Below are positions 17,364 through 24,854 of a stretch of 64,000 bases of DNA, one piece after another. The first letter of the stretch is position 1. Each line of letters begins with the position of its first letter. The translations under genes were made by a program, and so were the position numbers. The stretch spans positions 1-64,000 of the forward strand of contig JAABTK010000017.1 in NCBI GenBank assembly GCA_011389885.1, read 5' to 3'. The DNA comes from Gammaproteobacteria bacterium (GTDB lineage: Bacteria > Pseudomonadota > Gammaproteobacteria > Chromatiales > Chromatiaceae). The notes under the pieces were generated by a model, which had not been told where the DNA came from, did no database searches, and worked only from the letters and a program-made list of their open reading frames with translations.

Positions 17364-19991
17364 TCAAAGCTGAAAGGCGCGCTTGCGAAAGCGCAGGCGG
17401 ATGTTTTCCGCGATGGTGTTGATGGTGAAGGTCATGACGAACAGGGTCAGCCCGGCCAGGAACAGCATCCGGTAGTGGGTGCCGCCCTGGGGCGCCTCGG
17501 GTAGCTCCACCGCGATGTTGGCCGACAGGGTGCGCAGGCCGTTAAAGATATTCCAATCGAGCACCGGGGTGTTGCCGGCGGCCATGAGTACGATCATGGT
17601 CTCGCCCACCGCCCGGCCCATGCCGATCATGCAGGCGGCGAATATGCCCGAAAGGGCCGTCGGCACGATTACCCATTTGGCGGTCTGCCAGGGCGTGGCC
17701 CCCGACGCCAGGCTGGCCGAACGCACATGGTCGGGCACCGAGCTTAAGGCATCCTCGGCCAGGCTGTAGATGGTGGGGATAATGGCGAAGCCCATGACAA
17801 AGCCCACCACCAGGGCGTTGCGTTGCACATAGGTGTCCACGACGCCGCCGCGCGGGTCGAAGCCGAGGGCGGTCAATGCGCTGGCGGCGGCCAGGCTCAA
17901 CACCACCGCCGCCGCCAGCAGGCCCGCCCAGCGCAGGAAGTCGAGGGCGCCGGCATGGCTCTTGGTCAAGCCGCGCTGGTAGTCGCGCAGCCGGTCACCA
18001 AAAACCCGATGCACGAGCCAGCGCGCGACGAAGAAGCCCACGGGCAGAAACACCAGGAACATAAAGGGCGTGCCGGTGCCGATATCGCCGTTGGTCCAGG
18101 CCATGAAGTCGCTATAGAAGAAGCCGCTCTCGAAGGCCGGCCCCAGGTTGTAGGCGACGTACAGCGACAGCAGGATGGTCGCGAACATGAAAAAGAACTT
18201 GGGCAATCCGTCCAGCTTCAGCGCGGTTTGAAGGGGCAGCAACTGCCACAGGAAGGCCGCCAGCATCAGGCCCATGGGCAGGGCGATGAAGGCCAGCAGC
18301 ACCGCCGCGATCCAGGTCTCCACGATGGGGGCCAGCACCAGGGCGGCGATGAAGCCCACCACCACCGTGGGCATGGATTCCATGGTCTCCATCATGGGTT
18401 TAACCGTGGCCCGCACCCGGCGATGAACGAACTCGGCGGTGTAGATGGCGCCCAGCAGGCCGATGGGGATGGCGAACACCAGGGAATAGACCGTGGCCTT
18501 AATGGTGCCGAAGATGAGCGGCACCAGGGAGTACTTCGGCTCGAACACGTCGGTGCCCGAGGACGACTGCCAGGTATAGGTCGGCTGATCGTAGCCCTCG
18601 TACCAAATCTTGCCGAAGACGGCGTCGAGGGTGGTCTCCGGGTGGGGGTAGTCGAAGGCCCAAAAATCGCCTTCGCCGGTGCTGGCCACCCGTACCACGC
18701 CGTCCACCCGGGGCAGCAGCAGCAGCTCGGAGTCAACCGCCTGTTTGCCGCCGTGGTCGTACCGGAGCAACACCTGATCCGAGGTGGAGTGGCGCACCCA
18801 GACCTCGCCGTTGGCGGCCTCGGTCACCAGCGACTTGCTGCGTTGGCTGACGCTGATGGCGGTAACGGCGGCGCCGTGGGGCTCATGCTGCCGCGCCCGA
18901 ACCAGCTTATAGCCGTCCGGCGCCGCGCCTTGCTCGGGGCTGAGCTTGAAGTAGACATCCAGGGCGCCGTTGCTGCCCCCAACGACCAGCGCCTGCTCGC
19001 CGTTGAGGAACTCCATGGCGCTGATGGTGCTGCCGTCGTCAAAGGCGGTGATGGTCTCGGACAGGGTCGGGTGGTTGAAGTCGCGGGCATCAAAGCGGAA
19101 GATTTGCCCGGCATCCGAGGCCACCAACACCGTGTCGGCGAGGGTGGTGAGCTCCACCGTCGTGACCTGCGTATCCGCCGGCAGCGGCGGCAGATCGGTG
19201 GTGCGCACCTCGGTGGTCAGCTCGCTGGTCATGATATTGAGTTTCGAGATGGCGCGGCTGAGACGGCCCACGCCTTCGGCATCCACGGTCACAAAGGAGC
19301 GTGTGGGGCGCTCGGTGGTGCCGCCGACCCGGTAGGCTAGGGCCACGATGGGCGCGTCGGCGACCGCCACAGGGGCCTGCGTTTCGGCCCGAAAGCGCAG
19401 CCGTCGCACCTGTTCCCCCGGCAGGTTGGAATAGATCGCCTCGCCCGCCAAGCGGTCGCGCTGGTCGAGCGGTTCGGCCCCATCCGGCAGATCGGACTGG
19501 AGCAACACATCGGCCTCGAATATCAGGTCGGCGAAGCGGATGCTGCCATCTTGAAAACCGAAGGCCACCCGGTCGCGATTCAGTACGCCCCCGATCGCGG
19601 TGGCCCGCTCACCGCCAAAATCGAGCTGTCCGGAGCTAACGGAACGCCCCGTAGTTAGATGAAAGACCCGGTAGCTGCCGTCGTCGGCCACCCGCACCCC
19701 GAGGGTGCTATATTCGTCGGCATTGAGCCAGACGGTCTGTTTGGCCGGCAGGTCGTATTCCGCGTGTTCCAGGGTCTCGCCGCCGCCGCCAAGGGGCAGC
19801 GCCACCGCCACCAGGAACACCATGATGCCGATGACGGCGAAGATCACCAACAGGCCGCCGGCGGTAATGCCCCAGCCGGCGGCGCGGTCCGCCAGCAGCA
19901 CCGACTTGCGCGTGCCCTTGTCTCGGCGGCGCTGCGCCGTCGCGCGCTCGCGGTCCGTCTTGTTTTGGGTCGCTTCCTCGTTCGTGGTCAT
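17364..19991 (-). CDS. pstC: Phosphate ABC transporter permease PstC with large periplasmic insert
   Basis: 875 residues, versus about 300 in the short form. A membrane segment (about 42-68) is followed by some 400 residues of beta-rich sequence with repeated WD40-like strands (for example ISAMEFLNGEQALVVGGSNG and AVTAISVSQRSKSLVTEAANG). The permease core follows, with the EAA-type loop EDALSSVPDHVRSASLASGA near the end. ATG 19991 is chosen (GGTGGAAT upstream); an ATG 17 codons earlier is possible. The insert may sense or dock a partner (inference). Confidence 0.93.
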   Translation of the reverse strand: MTTNEEATQNKTDRERATAQRRRDKGTRKSVLLADRAAGWGITAGGLLVIFAVIGIMVFLVAVALPLGGGGETLEHAEYDLPAKQTVWLNADEYSTLGVRVADDGSYRVFHLTTGRSVSSGQLDFGGERATAIGGVLNRDRVAFGFQDGSIRFADLIFEADVLLQSDLPDGAEPLDQRDRLAGEAIYSNLPGEQVRRLRFRAETQAPVAVADAPIVALAYRVGGTTERPTRSFVTVDAEGVGRLSRAISKLNIMTSELTTEVRTTDLPPLPADTQVTTVELTTLADTVLVASDAGQIFRFDARDFNHPTLSETITAFDDGSTISAMEFLNGEQALVVGGSNGALDVYFKLSPEQGAAPDGYKLVRARQHEPHGAAVTAISVSQRSKSLVTEAANGEVWVRHSTSDQVLLRYDHGGKQAVDSELLLLPRVDGVVRVASTGEGDFWAFDYPHPETTLDAVFGKIWYEGYDQPTYTWQSSSGTDVFEPKYSLVPLIFGTIKATVYSLVFAIPIGLLGAIYTAEFVHRRVRATVKPMMETMESMPTVVVGFIAALVLAPIVETWIAAVLLAFIALPMGLMLAAFLWQLLPLQTALKLDGLPKFFFMFATILLSLYVAYNLGPAFESGFFYSDFMAWTNGDIGTGTPFMFLVFLPVGFFVARWLVHRVFGDRLRDYQRGLTKSHAGALDFLRWAGLLAAAVVLSLAAASALTALGFDPRGGVVDTYVQRNALVVGFVMGFAIIPTIYSLAEDALSSVPDHVRSASLASGATPWQTAKWVIVPTALSGIFAACMIGMGRAVGETMIVLMAAGNTPVLDWNIFNGLRTLSANIAVELPEAPQGGTHYRMLFLAGLTLFVMTFTINTIAENIRLRFRKRAFQL

Positions 19992-20099
19992 ACCGATTCC
20001 ACCGGGTTGTAGGGGTTGTAGGGGATGATCAGAAATGGGCACTGGAAAAAGGCGCCGCCAGCGCGGCTCGCTTTACGCTGCCCACTTTGCGGCTGTAAC

Positions 20100-20121
20100 A
20101 ACCGAGGCGGACGCCCCGGTT
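20100..20121. other. Intercistronic hairpin between pstS and pstC
   Basis: AACCG-A-GGCG-GA-CGCC-C-CGGTT forms a 9-bp stem with one internal mismatch. It lacks a T run. Such hairpins after binding-protein genes usually stabilise the upstream mRNA so that the binding protein is made in excess. Confidence 0.55.
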
Positions 20122-20135
20122 GCACAGCGGCGGGC

Positions 20136-21101
20136 TTACTTCAGTCCGAGGCTTTTCAGCTCGGCTTGCGCGATCGCATTGGGGATCGGGTAGTAACCAT
20201 CCTTGATCACCGCCGACTGACCGTCACGCGACACCATGTAACGGATGAACTCGCCGCGCAGCGGATCAAGCGCCTGGTTCGGATTCTTGTTCACATAGAC
20301 ATAGAGAAAGCGCGAGATGGGGTAGTCGCCCGCATAGGCGTTTTCGGCGTTGGCGTCGAAGCACTCGCCGTCCGCGCTGGTCTTCAGCGACACAGTGCGC
20401 ACGTCGGCGGTCTTGTAGCCTACGCCCGAGTAGCCGATGCCGGCCTTGTCGGAGGCCACGCCCTGCACCACGGTGGAAGAGCCGGGTTGCTCCTTGACTT
20501 CGTCCTTGTAATCGCCGTTGAACAGGGCCACCTTCTTGTAGTAACCGTAGGTGCCGGAGGCGGAGTTACGGCCATACAGGGAGATCGGGCTGTCGGCCCA
20601 CTCACCCTTCACCCCTACGTCGCCCCAGGTGGTGATGTCCTTGGGGTAACCGCCGTTGCGGGTCTTGGAGAAGATGGCGTCCACCTGCTGCATGGACAGG
20701 CAACCCACGGGGTTGTCCTTGTGTACGAATAAGGCCAGGGCATCCACCGAGCTGCGGACGGGGGTGGGCTTGTAGCCGTACTTGGCCTCGAACTTCTCCT
20801 CTTCGTTGGACTTCATCGGGCGCGACATGGGGCCGAACTGCGCGGTGCCGGCGATCAGCGCGGGCGGCGCGGTGGAGGAGCCCTTGCCCTCAATCTCGAT
20901 CTTGACGTTCGGATAGTGAGACAGGTAACCCTCGGCCCACAGGGTCATCAGGTTGTTCAGGGTGTCCGAGCCGATGGATTTCAAGCTGCCGGAAACGCCG
21001 CTAATGGGCTCGTAGTCCGGCAGGGCGGGGTCGAGTTCGACAGCCACCGCGGGTGCGGCCAGGCTGACGCTCATCGCGAGGGCGAGTAAGGTTTTCTTCA
21101 T
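20136..21101 (-). CDS. pstS: Periplasmic phosphate-binding protein PstS
   Basis: 321 residues. The signal peptide ends AAPAVAVELD. Binding motifs: GSDTLNNLM (about 43-51), GKGSSTAPPAL, GTAQFGPMSRPM and SASGTYGY. ATG 21101 is chosen because MKKTLLALAMSVSL opens a standard signal peptide; the frame is open further upstream. First gene of pstSCAB on the minus strand. Confidence 0.96.
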   Translation of the reverse strand: MKKTLLALAMSVSLAAPAVAVELDPALPDYEPISGVSGSLKSIGSDTLNNLMTLWAEGYLSHYPNVKIEIEGKGSSTAPPALIAGTAQFGPMSRPMKSNEEEKFEAKYGYKPTPVRSSVDALALFVHKDNPVGCLSMQQVDAIFSKTRNGGYPKDITTWGDVGVKGEWADSPISLYGRNSASGTYGYYKKVALFNGDYKDEVKEQPGSSTVVQGVASDKAGIGYSGVGYKTADVRTVSLKTSADGECFDANAENAYAGDYPISRFLYVYVNKNPNQALDPLRGEFIRYMVSRDGQSAVIKDGYYPIPNAIAQAELKSLGLK

Positions 21102-21177
21102 AGTGCGGACCTCATGGCTTGCGTTGGGTGGGCAGCCCCCGAAAAACGGCAACTGCTCACAAAAATCCGAGTACGCA

Positions 21178-21183
21178 ATTAGA
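21178..21183 (-). promoter_or_regulatory. Probable -10 of the pstS promoter
   Basis: On the minus strand TCTAAT lies about 75 bp before the pstS ATG and downstream of the Pho-box half-sites, including a closer partial one TTGTCAC near 21191-21200. Confidence 0.4.
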
Positions 21184-21215
21184 GTGGATTTTTGTGACAA
21201 GATCGTTCCCCGAGT

Positions 21216-21233
21216 ATGACGATTCGATGACAC
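21216..21233 (-). promoter_or_regulatory. Candidate Pho box upstream of pstS
   Basis: Minus strand GTGTCAT-CGAA-TCGTCAT: half-sites matching CTGTCAT at 6 and 5 of 7 positions with an 11-bp period. Together with TTGTCAC nearer the promoter it probably forms an extended PhoB-binding region. Confidence 0.65.
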
Positions 21234-21596
21234 CGCACTCCCAGCCCCCAGCCCCTAGTACGCCTGCGCACAAATAGCGGAAGCAGCGGCGGTTAGGAAC
21301 GCAGAGGACGCAGAGGACCGCAGAGGGCGCGGAGGGCTTTTTGCTTGATCGTCCCCGCCTCCCAGGGCGGGGAGGGCCGCGGCATCAGCCGGACTAGCCT
21401 GGGGTGTCAAACGCGAGTTTGACGCCGAGGCGAAGCCGTCCCCCCTCCAAGCCGCCCCAACGGCGGTCGAGGCTATCTGTGTCCATTCGTGTCTATCTGT
21501 GGTTCAATTTGGCGTCTAGGCGAACGAAGCCCCCAAGCCCCAGCCCGGCTTGCGGGCGCGGGGGTCGGCGGATCCCAGTGATCGGTTGTAGCGCCC
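21234..21596. repeat. Intergenic mosaic between pstS and the phoU region
   Basis: No gene. 21255-21345 is a plus-strand copy of the GCAGAGG module, starting TAGTACGCCTGCGCACAAAT. 21405-21425 holds GTCAAACGCGAGTTTGAC, also seen at 6897-6916. 21473-21550 is a CCATTCGTGTCTATCTGTGG module followed by TAGGCGAACGAAGC. Confidence 0.75.
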
Positions 21597-21625
21597 CCGT
21601 CATATTTTGCAAATAATCGTGTCAT
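21597..21625 (+). promoter_or_regulatory. Candidate Pho box (three half-sites) upstream of the pstB remnant and phoU
   Basis: CCGTCAT-ATTT-TGCAAAT-AATC-GTGTCAT: three 7-bp units with an exact 11-bp period. The outer two match CTGTCAT at 6 of 7 positions. The promoter probably once drove a second pst operon and now drives phoU. Confidence 0.65.
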
Positions 21626-21649
21626 ATTCACCCCCCCAAAATGCGCCGT

Positions 21650-21945
21650 ATTTTTCAACACCCTGAAGGGCGGCTGGATTGGGTCGTCGCGGCGTTGCCC
21701 GCGGGGATGCCGATGGACGGGCTTGGCTCGGGCGCCGAACCCGTCGCCGCGGCCGAGACCGGGGAGTTGATCAATTCGCTGTGCGAGCCATACACTATCG
21801 TCGTCACCCATTGCGTACAGCAGGCGGTGCGGGTTGCTCAGCGCACCGCCTACCTTCACCCGGGCAGGCGGGCGAGACCAAACTAATCTTCACTAGACCC
21901 CGTCATAAGCCGACGGAGGATTACATCACCGGCCGTTTCGGTTGA
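21650..21945 (+). pseudogene. Decayed C-terminal fragment of a second pstB
   Basis: Frame 1 reads GRLDWVVAALPAGMPMDGLG, then SGAEPVAAAETGELINSL, YTIVVTHCVQQAVRVAQRTA and YLHPG. After a frameshift near 21865-21885 the other frame gives IFTRPRHKPTEDYITGRFG and stops at 21945. This aligns with the last 100 or so residues of PstB (signature, LLMDEPxSALDP, [21 protein letters not shown]). The Walker B DEP has become DGL, the H-loop N has become C, and the frame is broken. It lies 9 bp before phoU, where an intact pstB normally sits. Confidence 0.85.
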
Positions 21946-21954
21946 GGAGAATCA

Positions 21955-22677
21955 ATGAGACAGACCACTGAAGGACATACCGTGCATAGCTTCGATAAGG
22001 AGCTTGAAGAGCTGCATACCCTGGTCGGCGCCATGGCCCGGCTGGTGGATCGGCAAATCGAGCGCGCGGTGAAATCACTGGAAGACGAAGAGCCCGGCGA
22101 TGCCCGGGCGATGATCAATGATGACCGCGAAATCAACAAGCTGGACGTGCAGATCGACGATGAGATCATTCGCCTGATCGCCAAGCGCCAGCCGGTGGCC
22201 AAGGATTTGCGCGAGATCCTCACCGTGGGCAAGATCGTCACCGATCTGGAGCGCATTGGCGACCAGGCGCGGCGCATCGCCCGCCTGACTATCCATTTCT
22301 ACGACCACGACCTGCCGCCGCCGAACTACCACCTGCTGCAAGACATCTTCCGCATGTCCGCCTTCGCGCGCGATATGCTGGAGCGGACCATGCGCGCCTT
22401 CGAGACCTTGAGCCTGGATCAGTCCATTGACGTAATCCGCCTCGACGCCACCCTGGAAGACGACTACAAGTCGGCGCTGCGCCGCATCTCCACCTTTGTG
22501 CTGGAAGACGCCCGCAATGTGGGGCACATGATCGACGTGGCGCTGGCGCTGCGGGCGGTGGAGCGCATGGGCGGTCATGCCAAGAATATCGCGGGCTATG
22601 TGATCTTTCTGGCCACCGGGCGCGACGTGCGCCACGAGAGCCTGGAAAGCATTCTGGCCCAACTCAAGTCCGCCTGA
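21955..22677 (+). CDS. phoU: Phosphate signalling protein PhoU
   Basis: 240 residues with two PhoU three-helix repeats, each with a metal-binding motif of the E/DxxxD type (KLDVQIDDEIIRLIAKRQPV and the ERIGDQARRIA region; second repeat with ERMGGHAKNIAGYVIF). It represses PhoR when phosphate is plentiful. A GAGGAGA ribosome site lies directly upstream. It is separated from the working pstSCAB operon, with only a dead pstB fragment before it. Confidence 0.95.
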   Translation: MRQTTEGHTVHSFDKELEELHTLVGAMARLVDRQIERAVKSLEDEEPGDARAMINDDREINKLDVQIDDEIIRLIAKRQPVAKDLREILTVGKIVTDLERIGDQARRIARLTIHFYDHDLPPPNYHLLQDIFRMSAFARDMLERTMRAFETLSLDQSIDVIRLDATLEDDYKSALRRISTFVLEDARNVGHMIDVALALRAVERMGGHAKNIAGYVIFLATGRDVRHESLESILAQLKSA

Positions 22678-22716
22678 ACCGCCGCGAAAGCGCTTTCCTC
22701 GGCCCCCTCGGCCTTG

Positions 22717-22746
22717 CCCCTGCCTGTCCAGGCAGGGGTTTTTTTC
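22717..22746 (+). terminator. Terminator of phoU
   Basis: CCCCTGCC-TGTCC-AGGCAGGGG followed by seven T, 40 bp after the phoU stop. Confidence 0.92.
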
Positions 22747-22765
22747 GCAAAACCAAGCTTCCGCA

Positions 22766-22795
22766 CTGACAAGGCGCTTGCCTTTCCGTTAGTAT
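22766..22795 (+). promoter_or_regulatory. Promoter of the secreted protein gene
   Basis: CTGACA (22766-22771), an 18-bp spacer and TAGTAT (22790-22795), with the ATG about 100 bp downstream. No Pho-box-like repeat overlaps it, so this gene need not be under PhoB. Confidence 0.45.
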
Positions 22796-22898
22796 TAGTG
22801 ACCAAGGGTCGGCCTGTTGCGCACGGCGATGCAGCGTCATCGGCGCGGCGGATGCCGCATAGACCCGCTGGCGACCAATAATCAATGAGGAATAGCCA

Positions 22899-24032
22899 AT
22901 GATTCACGCAAAAAAACACATCCTTCCCCTTTCCATCGCGTTGGCCCTGGGGGCCGGCGGCGCCGCCCCGGTGCTGGCGGCGGAGAAATACGCCGAAGGC
23001 GGCATCTACGGGACGATCGAGATCGATTTCGATTCGCGCAAAAACCCCGCCTCCGACGGCCAGCCCCAGGTGGGCATCACCGACAAGTACAAGGTGGATC
23101 TGAACGTAGGCGCGGACACCGCCTTTAAGGGCCAGATCACCCGCACCCCGCAGGTGGCCGGGACCATCGGCATCAAGCAGGAGGCCGAGTTGGATTACAA
23201 TCTCGACCTGGTGGTGTTCAATCCGAGCAATCGCGCCCAGACCATGGATGTGGGCCGCTGGACCGGCGAGGTGCCGATCAGCTCGGAGGGCGTCTACCAG
23301 TTGGACAAAGAGGCCGGCGCCGACATGCGCTTCATCATCACCATGAAGGGGGGCGCCGACTCCGGCCCTTTCGGCGGTGAGATTCAGGGCCGTAAGCTGG
23401 GCGGGGCCAAGTGGTTGGAGATGGCCAAGGGCGTCACCGAGACCATTAAGTCCGAAGGCGCCAGCCAGGTCTTCACCCGCATGTACCAGGGCAAGCCGAT
23501 TTCGGTGAAGGCCACCAATGTGGACCCGATGAAGTTCCGCAATGTGGTGTTGCCCGCCGGCCCGGCCTCCATGTACGGCGCGGTGACCGTGAACGGCGAC
23601 ATGATCTATGACTATGACAGCGATACCTGGTTTATCGACGACATGAGCTTCCGCTACACCCTGGACGGCAAGTCGGTGAAGGATGAGGTAAGCGGGACCA
23701 TTCGCTGGAAGGACGCAGAGACCGGCGACGGCGGCAGCTATGACCTCAACGTAACCTTCAATGAGCCGAAGGCCGCGGACACCCCGCAGGATGCCTCGGG
23801 CTTCTTCGACGCCAGCGACAGCTCCGCCGGCGGTTTCTTCTCGGTGGATGATGCGGTGGCCACCTGCGGCGGCGCGGTGGTGTTTGACGATAAATACATC
23901 GGCGACGATGATGCGCCCATTCACAGCCTGGTGACCCACAAGATCCAGTGCAACGACAAGGTCGCCCCGCAGCAGACCATGGCCTTCGCCAAGCTCTGGC
24001 TGTTGAGCGTAGGCCCGCTGAACGACGAGTGA
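22899..24032 (+). CDS. Secreted protein of unknown function in the phosphate island
   Basis: 377 residues. Signal peptide MIHAKKHILPLSIALALGAG with cleavage probably after VLAA. The mature part is acidic and beta-rich with many Asp/Gly segments. Only two cysteines are seen, in ATCGGAVV and KIQCND near the C-terminus, so they could form one disulfide. There are no membrane segments or recognisable catalytic motifs. I cannot name a family. It has its own promoter and terminator between phoU and the usp gene. Confidence 0.85.
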   Translation: MIHAKKHILPLSIALALGAGGAAPVLAAEKYAEGGIYGTIEIDFDSRKNPASDGQPQVGITDKYKVDLNVGADTAFKGQITRTPQVAGTIGIKQEAELDYNLDLVVFNPSNRAQTMDVGRWTGEVPISSEGVYQLDKEAGADMRFIITMKGGADSGPFGGEIQGRKLGGAKWLEMAKGVTETIKSEGASQVFTRMYQGKPISVKATNVDPMKFRNVVLPAGPASMYGAVTVNGDMIYDYDSDTWFIDDMSFRYTLDGKSVKDEVSGTIRWKDAETGDGGSYDLNVTFNEPKAADTPQDASGFFDASDSSAGGFFSVDDAVATCGGAVVFDDKYIGDDDAPIHSLVTHKIQCNDKVAPQQTMAFAKLWLLSVGPLNDE

Positions 24033-24081
24033 CCCGAAGCCCTCACGGATAGGCGCAGGCCCCAGGGAGGGGCGTTCAAAG

Positions 24082-24113
24082 ACCCGACCGATCGCCCGAT
24101 TTGTCGGGTTTTT
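24082..24113 (+). terminator. Terminator of the secreted protein gene
   Basis: ACCCGAC and GTCGGGT flank a 14-nt loop and are followed by a short T run, 50 bp after the stop. Confidence 0.65.
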
Positions 24114-24159
24114 GCGTTTTGCCGCAGGCCCAGGTTTCGGCGCATGCACGGCCGGGCGA

Positions 24160-24188
24160 TTGTTATCAGATTATTACAATAGTGTTAC
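24160..24188 (+). promoter_or_regulatory. Candidate Pho box (three half-sites) upstream of usp
   Basis: TTGTTAT-CAGA-TTATTAC-AATA-GTGTTAC: three 7-bp units with an 11-bp period and good matches to CTGTNAT in the outer units. It would place the stress protein and the Na/Pi cotransporter under PhoB. Confidence 0.55.
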
Positions 24189-24307
24189 ACTTGATGGAGG
24201 CCACGGCAAAATCAGCCAAAGGGTTGAGATTCGGCCTTCGTTTTCAGGGTTAGATCGCGGGGCGGGGCGGTCTGCCGCGGGTTGCAGGTTCAGTGGAGGC
24301 TTGAGGC

Positions 24308-24808
24308 ATGTCGCAAAAAGAGAAGGAAAAGGACCGGGATCAGGCGCCCAAAAGGCAGGTGCTGGCGGCGGTGGATTTTTCGCCGGATGCGGAGGAGGCG
24401 CTGGTGCAGGCCTGCCGAATCGCGAGCTGCCTGCACGCCGGGGTGACGGTGCTGCATGTGGTGCATGACCCGACGGCAATGCCGGGGTATTACGCCAGAA
24501 TCGCAAAAAAGAAGAAAAACCTGCTGCGCATGCAGGATGCGGCCGCCGAGATGCTGGATGCCTTCATGCAGGCCGCCGCCAAGGCCCGCCACCAGGTCCA
24601 GGATATGCAGGCGCTGGATACCCTGCTGGTGGCGGGGCTGCCGGTGACGCGCATTTTGGAGGTGGCGGACCAGCTCGATGCGGAAATGATCATCCTGGGC
24701 AGCAAGGGCGAGACGGGGCTTAGGCGCCTGTTGGTGGGCTCTATCTCCGAGCAGGTGATTCGGTTGTCGCAGCGGCCGGTGCTGATCGTGAAAAGCCCGC
24801 GAAAGTGA
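24308..24808 (+). CDS. Universal stress protein (UspA family)
   Basis: 166 residues. A single Usp domain with AVDFSPDAEEALVQACRIA at the N-terminus and the ATP-binding pattern GSKGETGLRRLLVGSISEQVI near the C-terminus (G-x2-G-x9-G-S), so it probably binds ATP. It has a Lys-rich N-terminus and a middle insert with YYARIAKKKKNLLRMQ. It is 46 bp upstream of the Na/Pi cotransporter and behind a Pho-box candidate. Confidence 0.93.
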   Translation: MSQKEKEKDRDQAPKRQVLAAVDFSPDAEEALVQACRIASCLHAGVTVLHVVHDPTAMPGYYARIAKKKKNLLRMQDAAAEMLDAFMQAAAKARHQVQDMQALDTLLVAGLPVTRILEVADQLDAEMIILGSKGETGLRRLLVGSISEQVIRLSQRPVLIVKSPRK

Positions 24809-24854
24809 ATCCGTCCGCCGGCCGCAGACGGCTGTGGCGATAAGAGAGTCGAGT

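Noticed and set aside
17823-19340. 505-codon ORF antisense to pstC
   Set aside because: Composition is His/Gly/Gln-rich without domains; it is the complement of the beta-rich PstC insert.
22596-24149. 517-codon ORF antisense to the secreted protein gene
   Set aside because: No start signal and shadow composition; the plus strand has a signal peptide, promoter and terminator.
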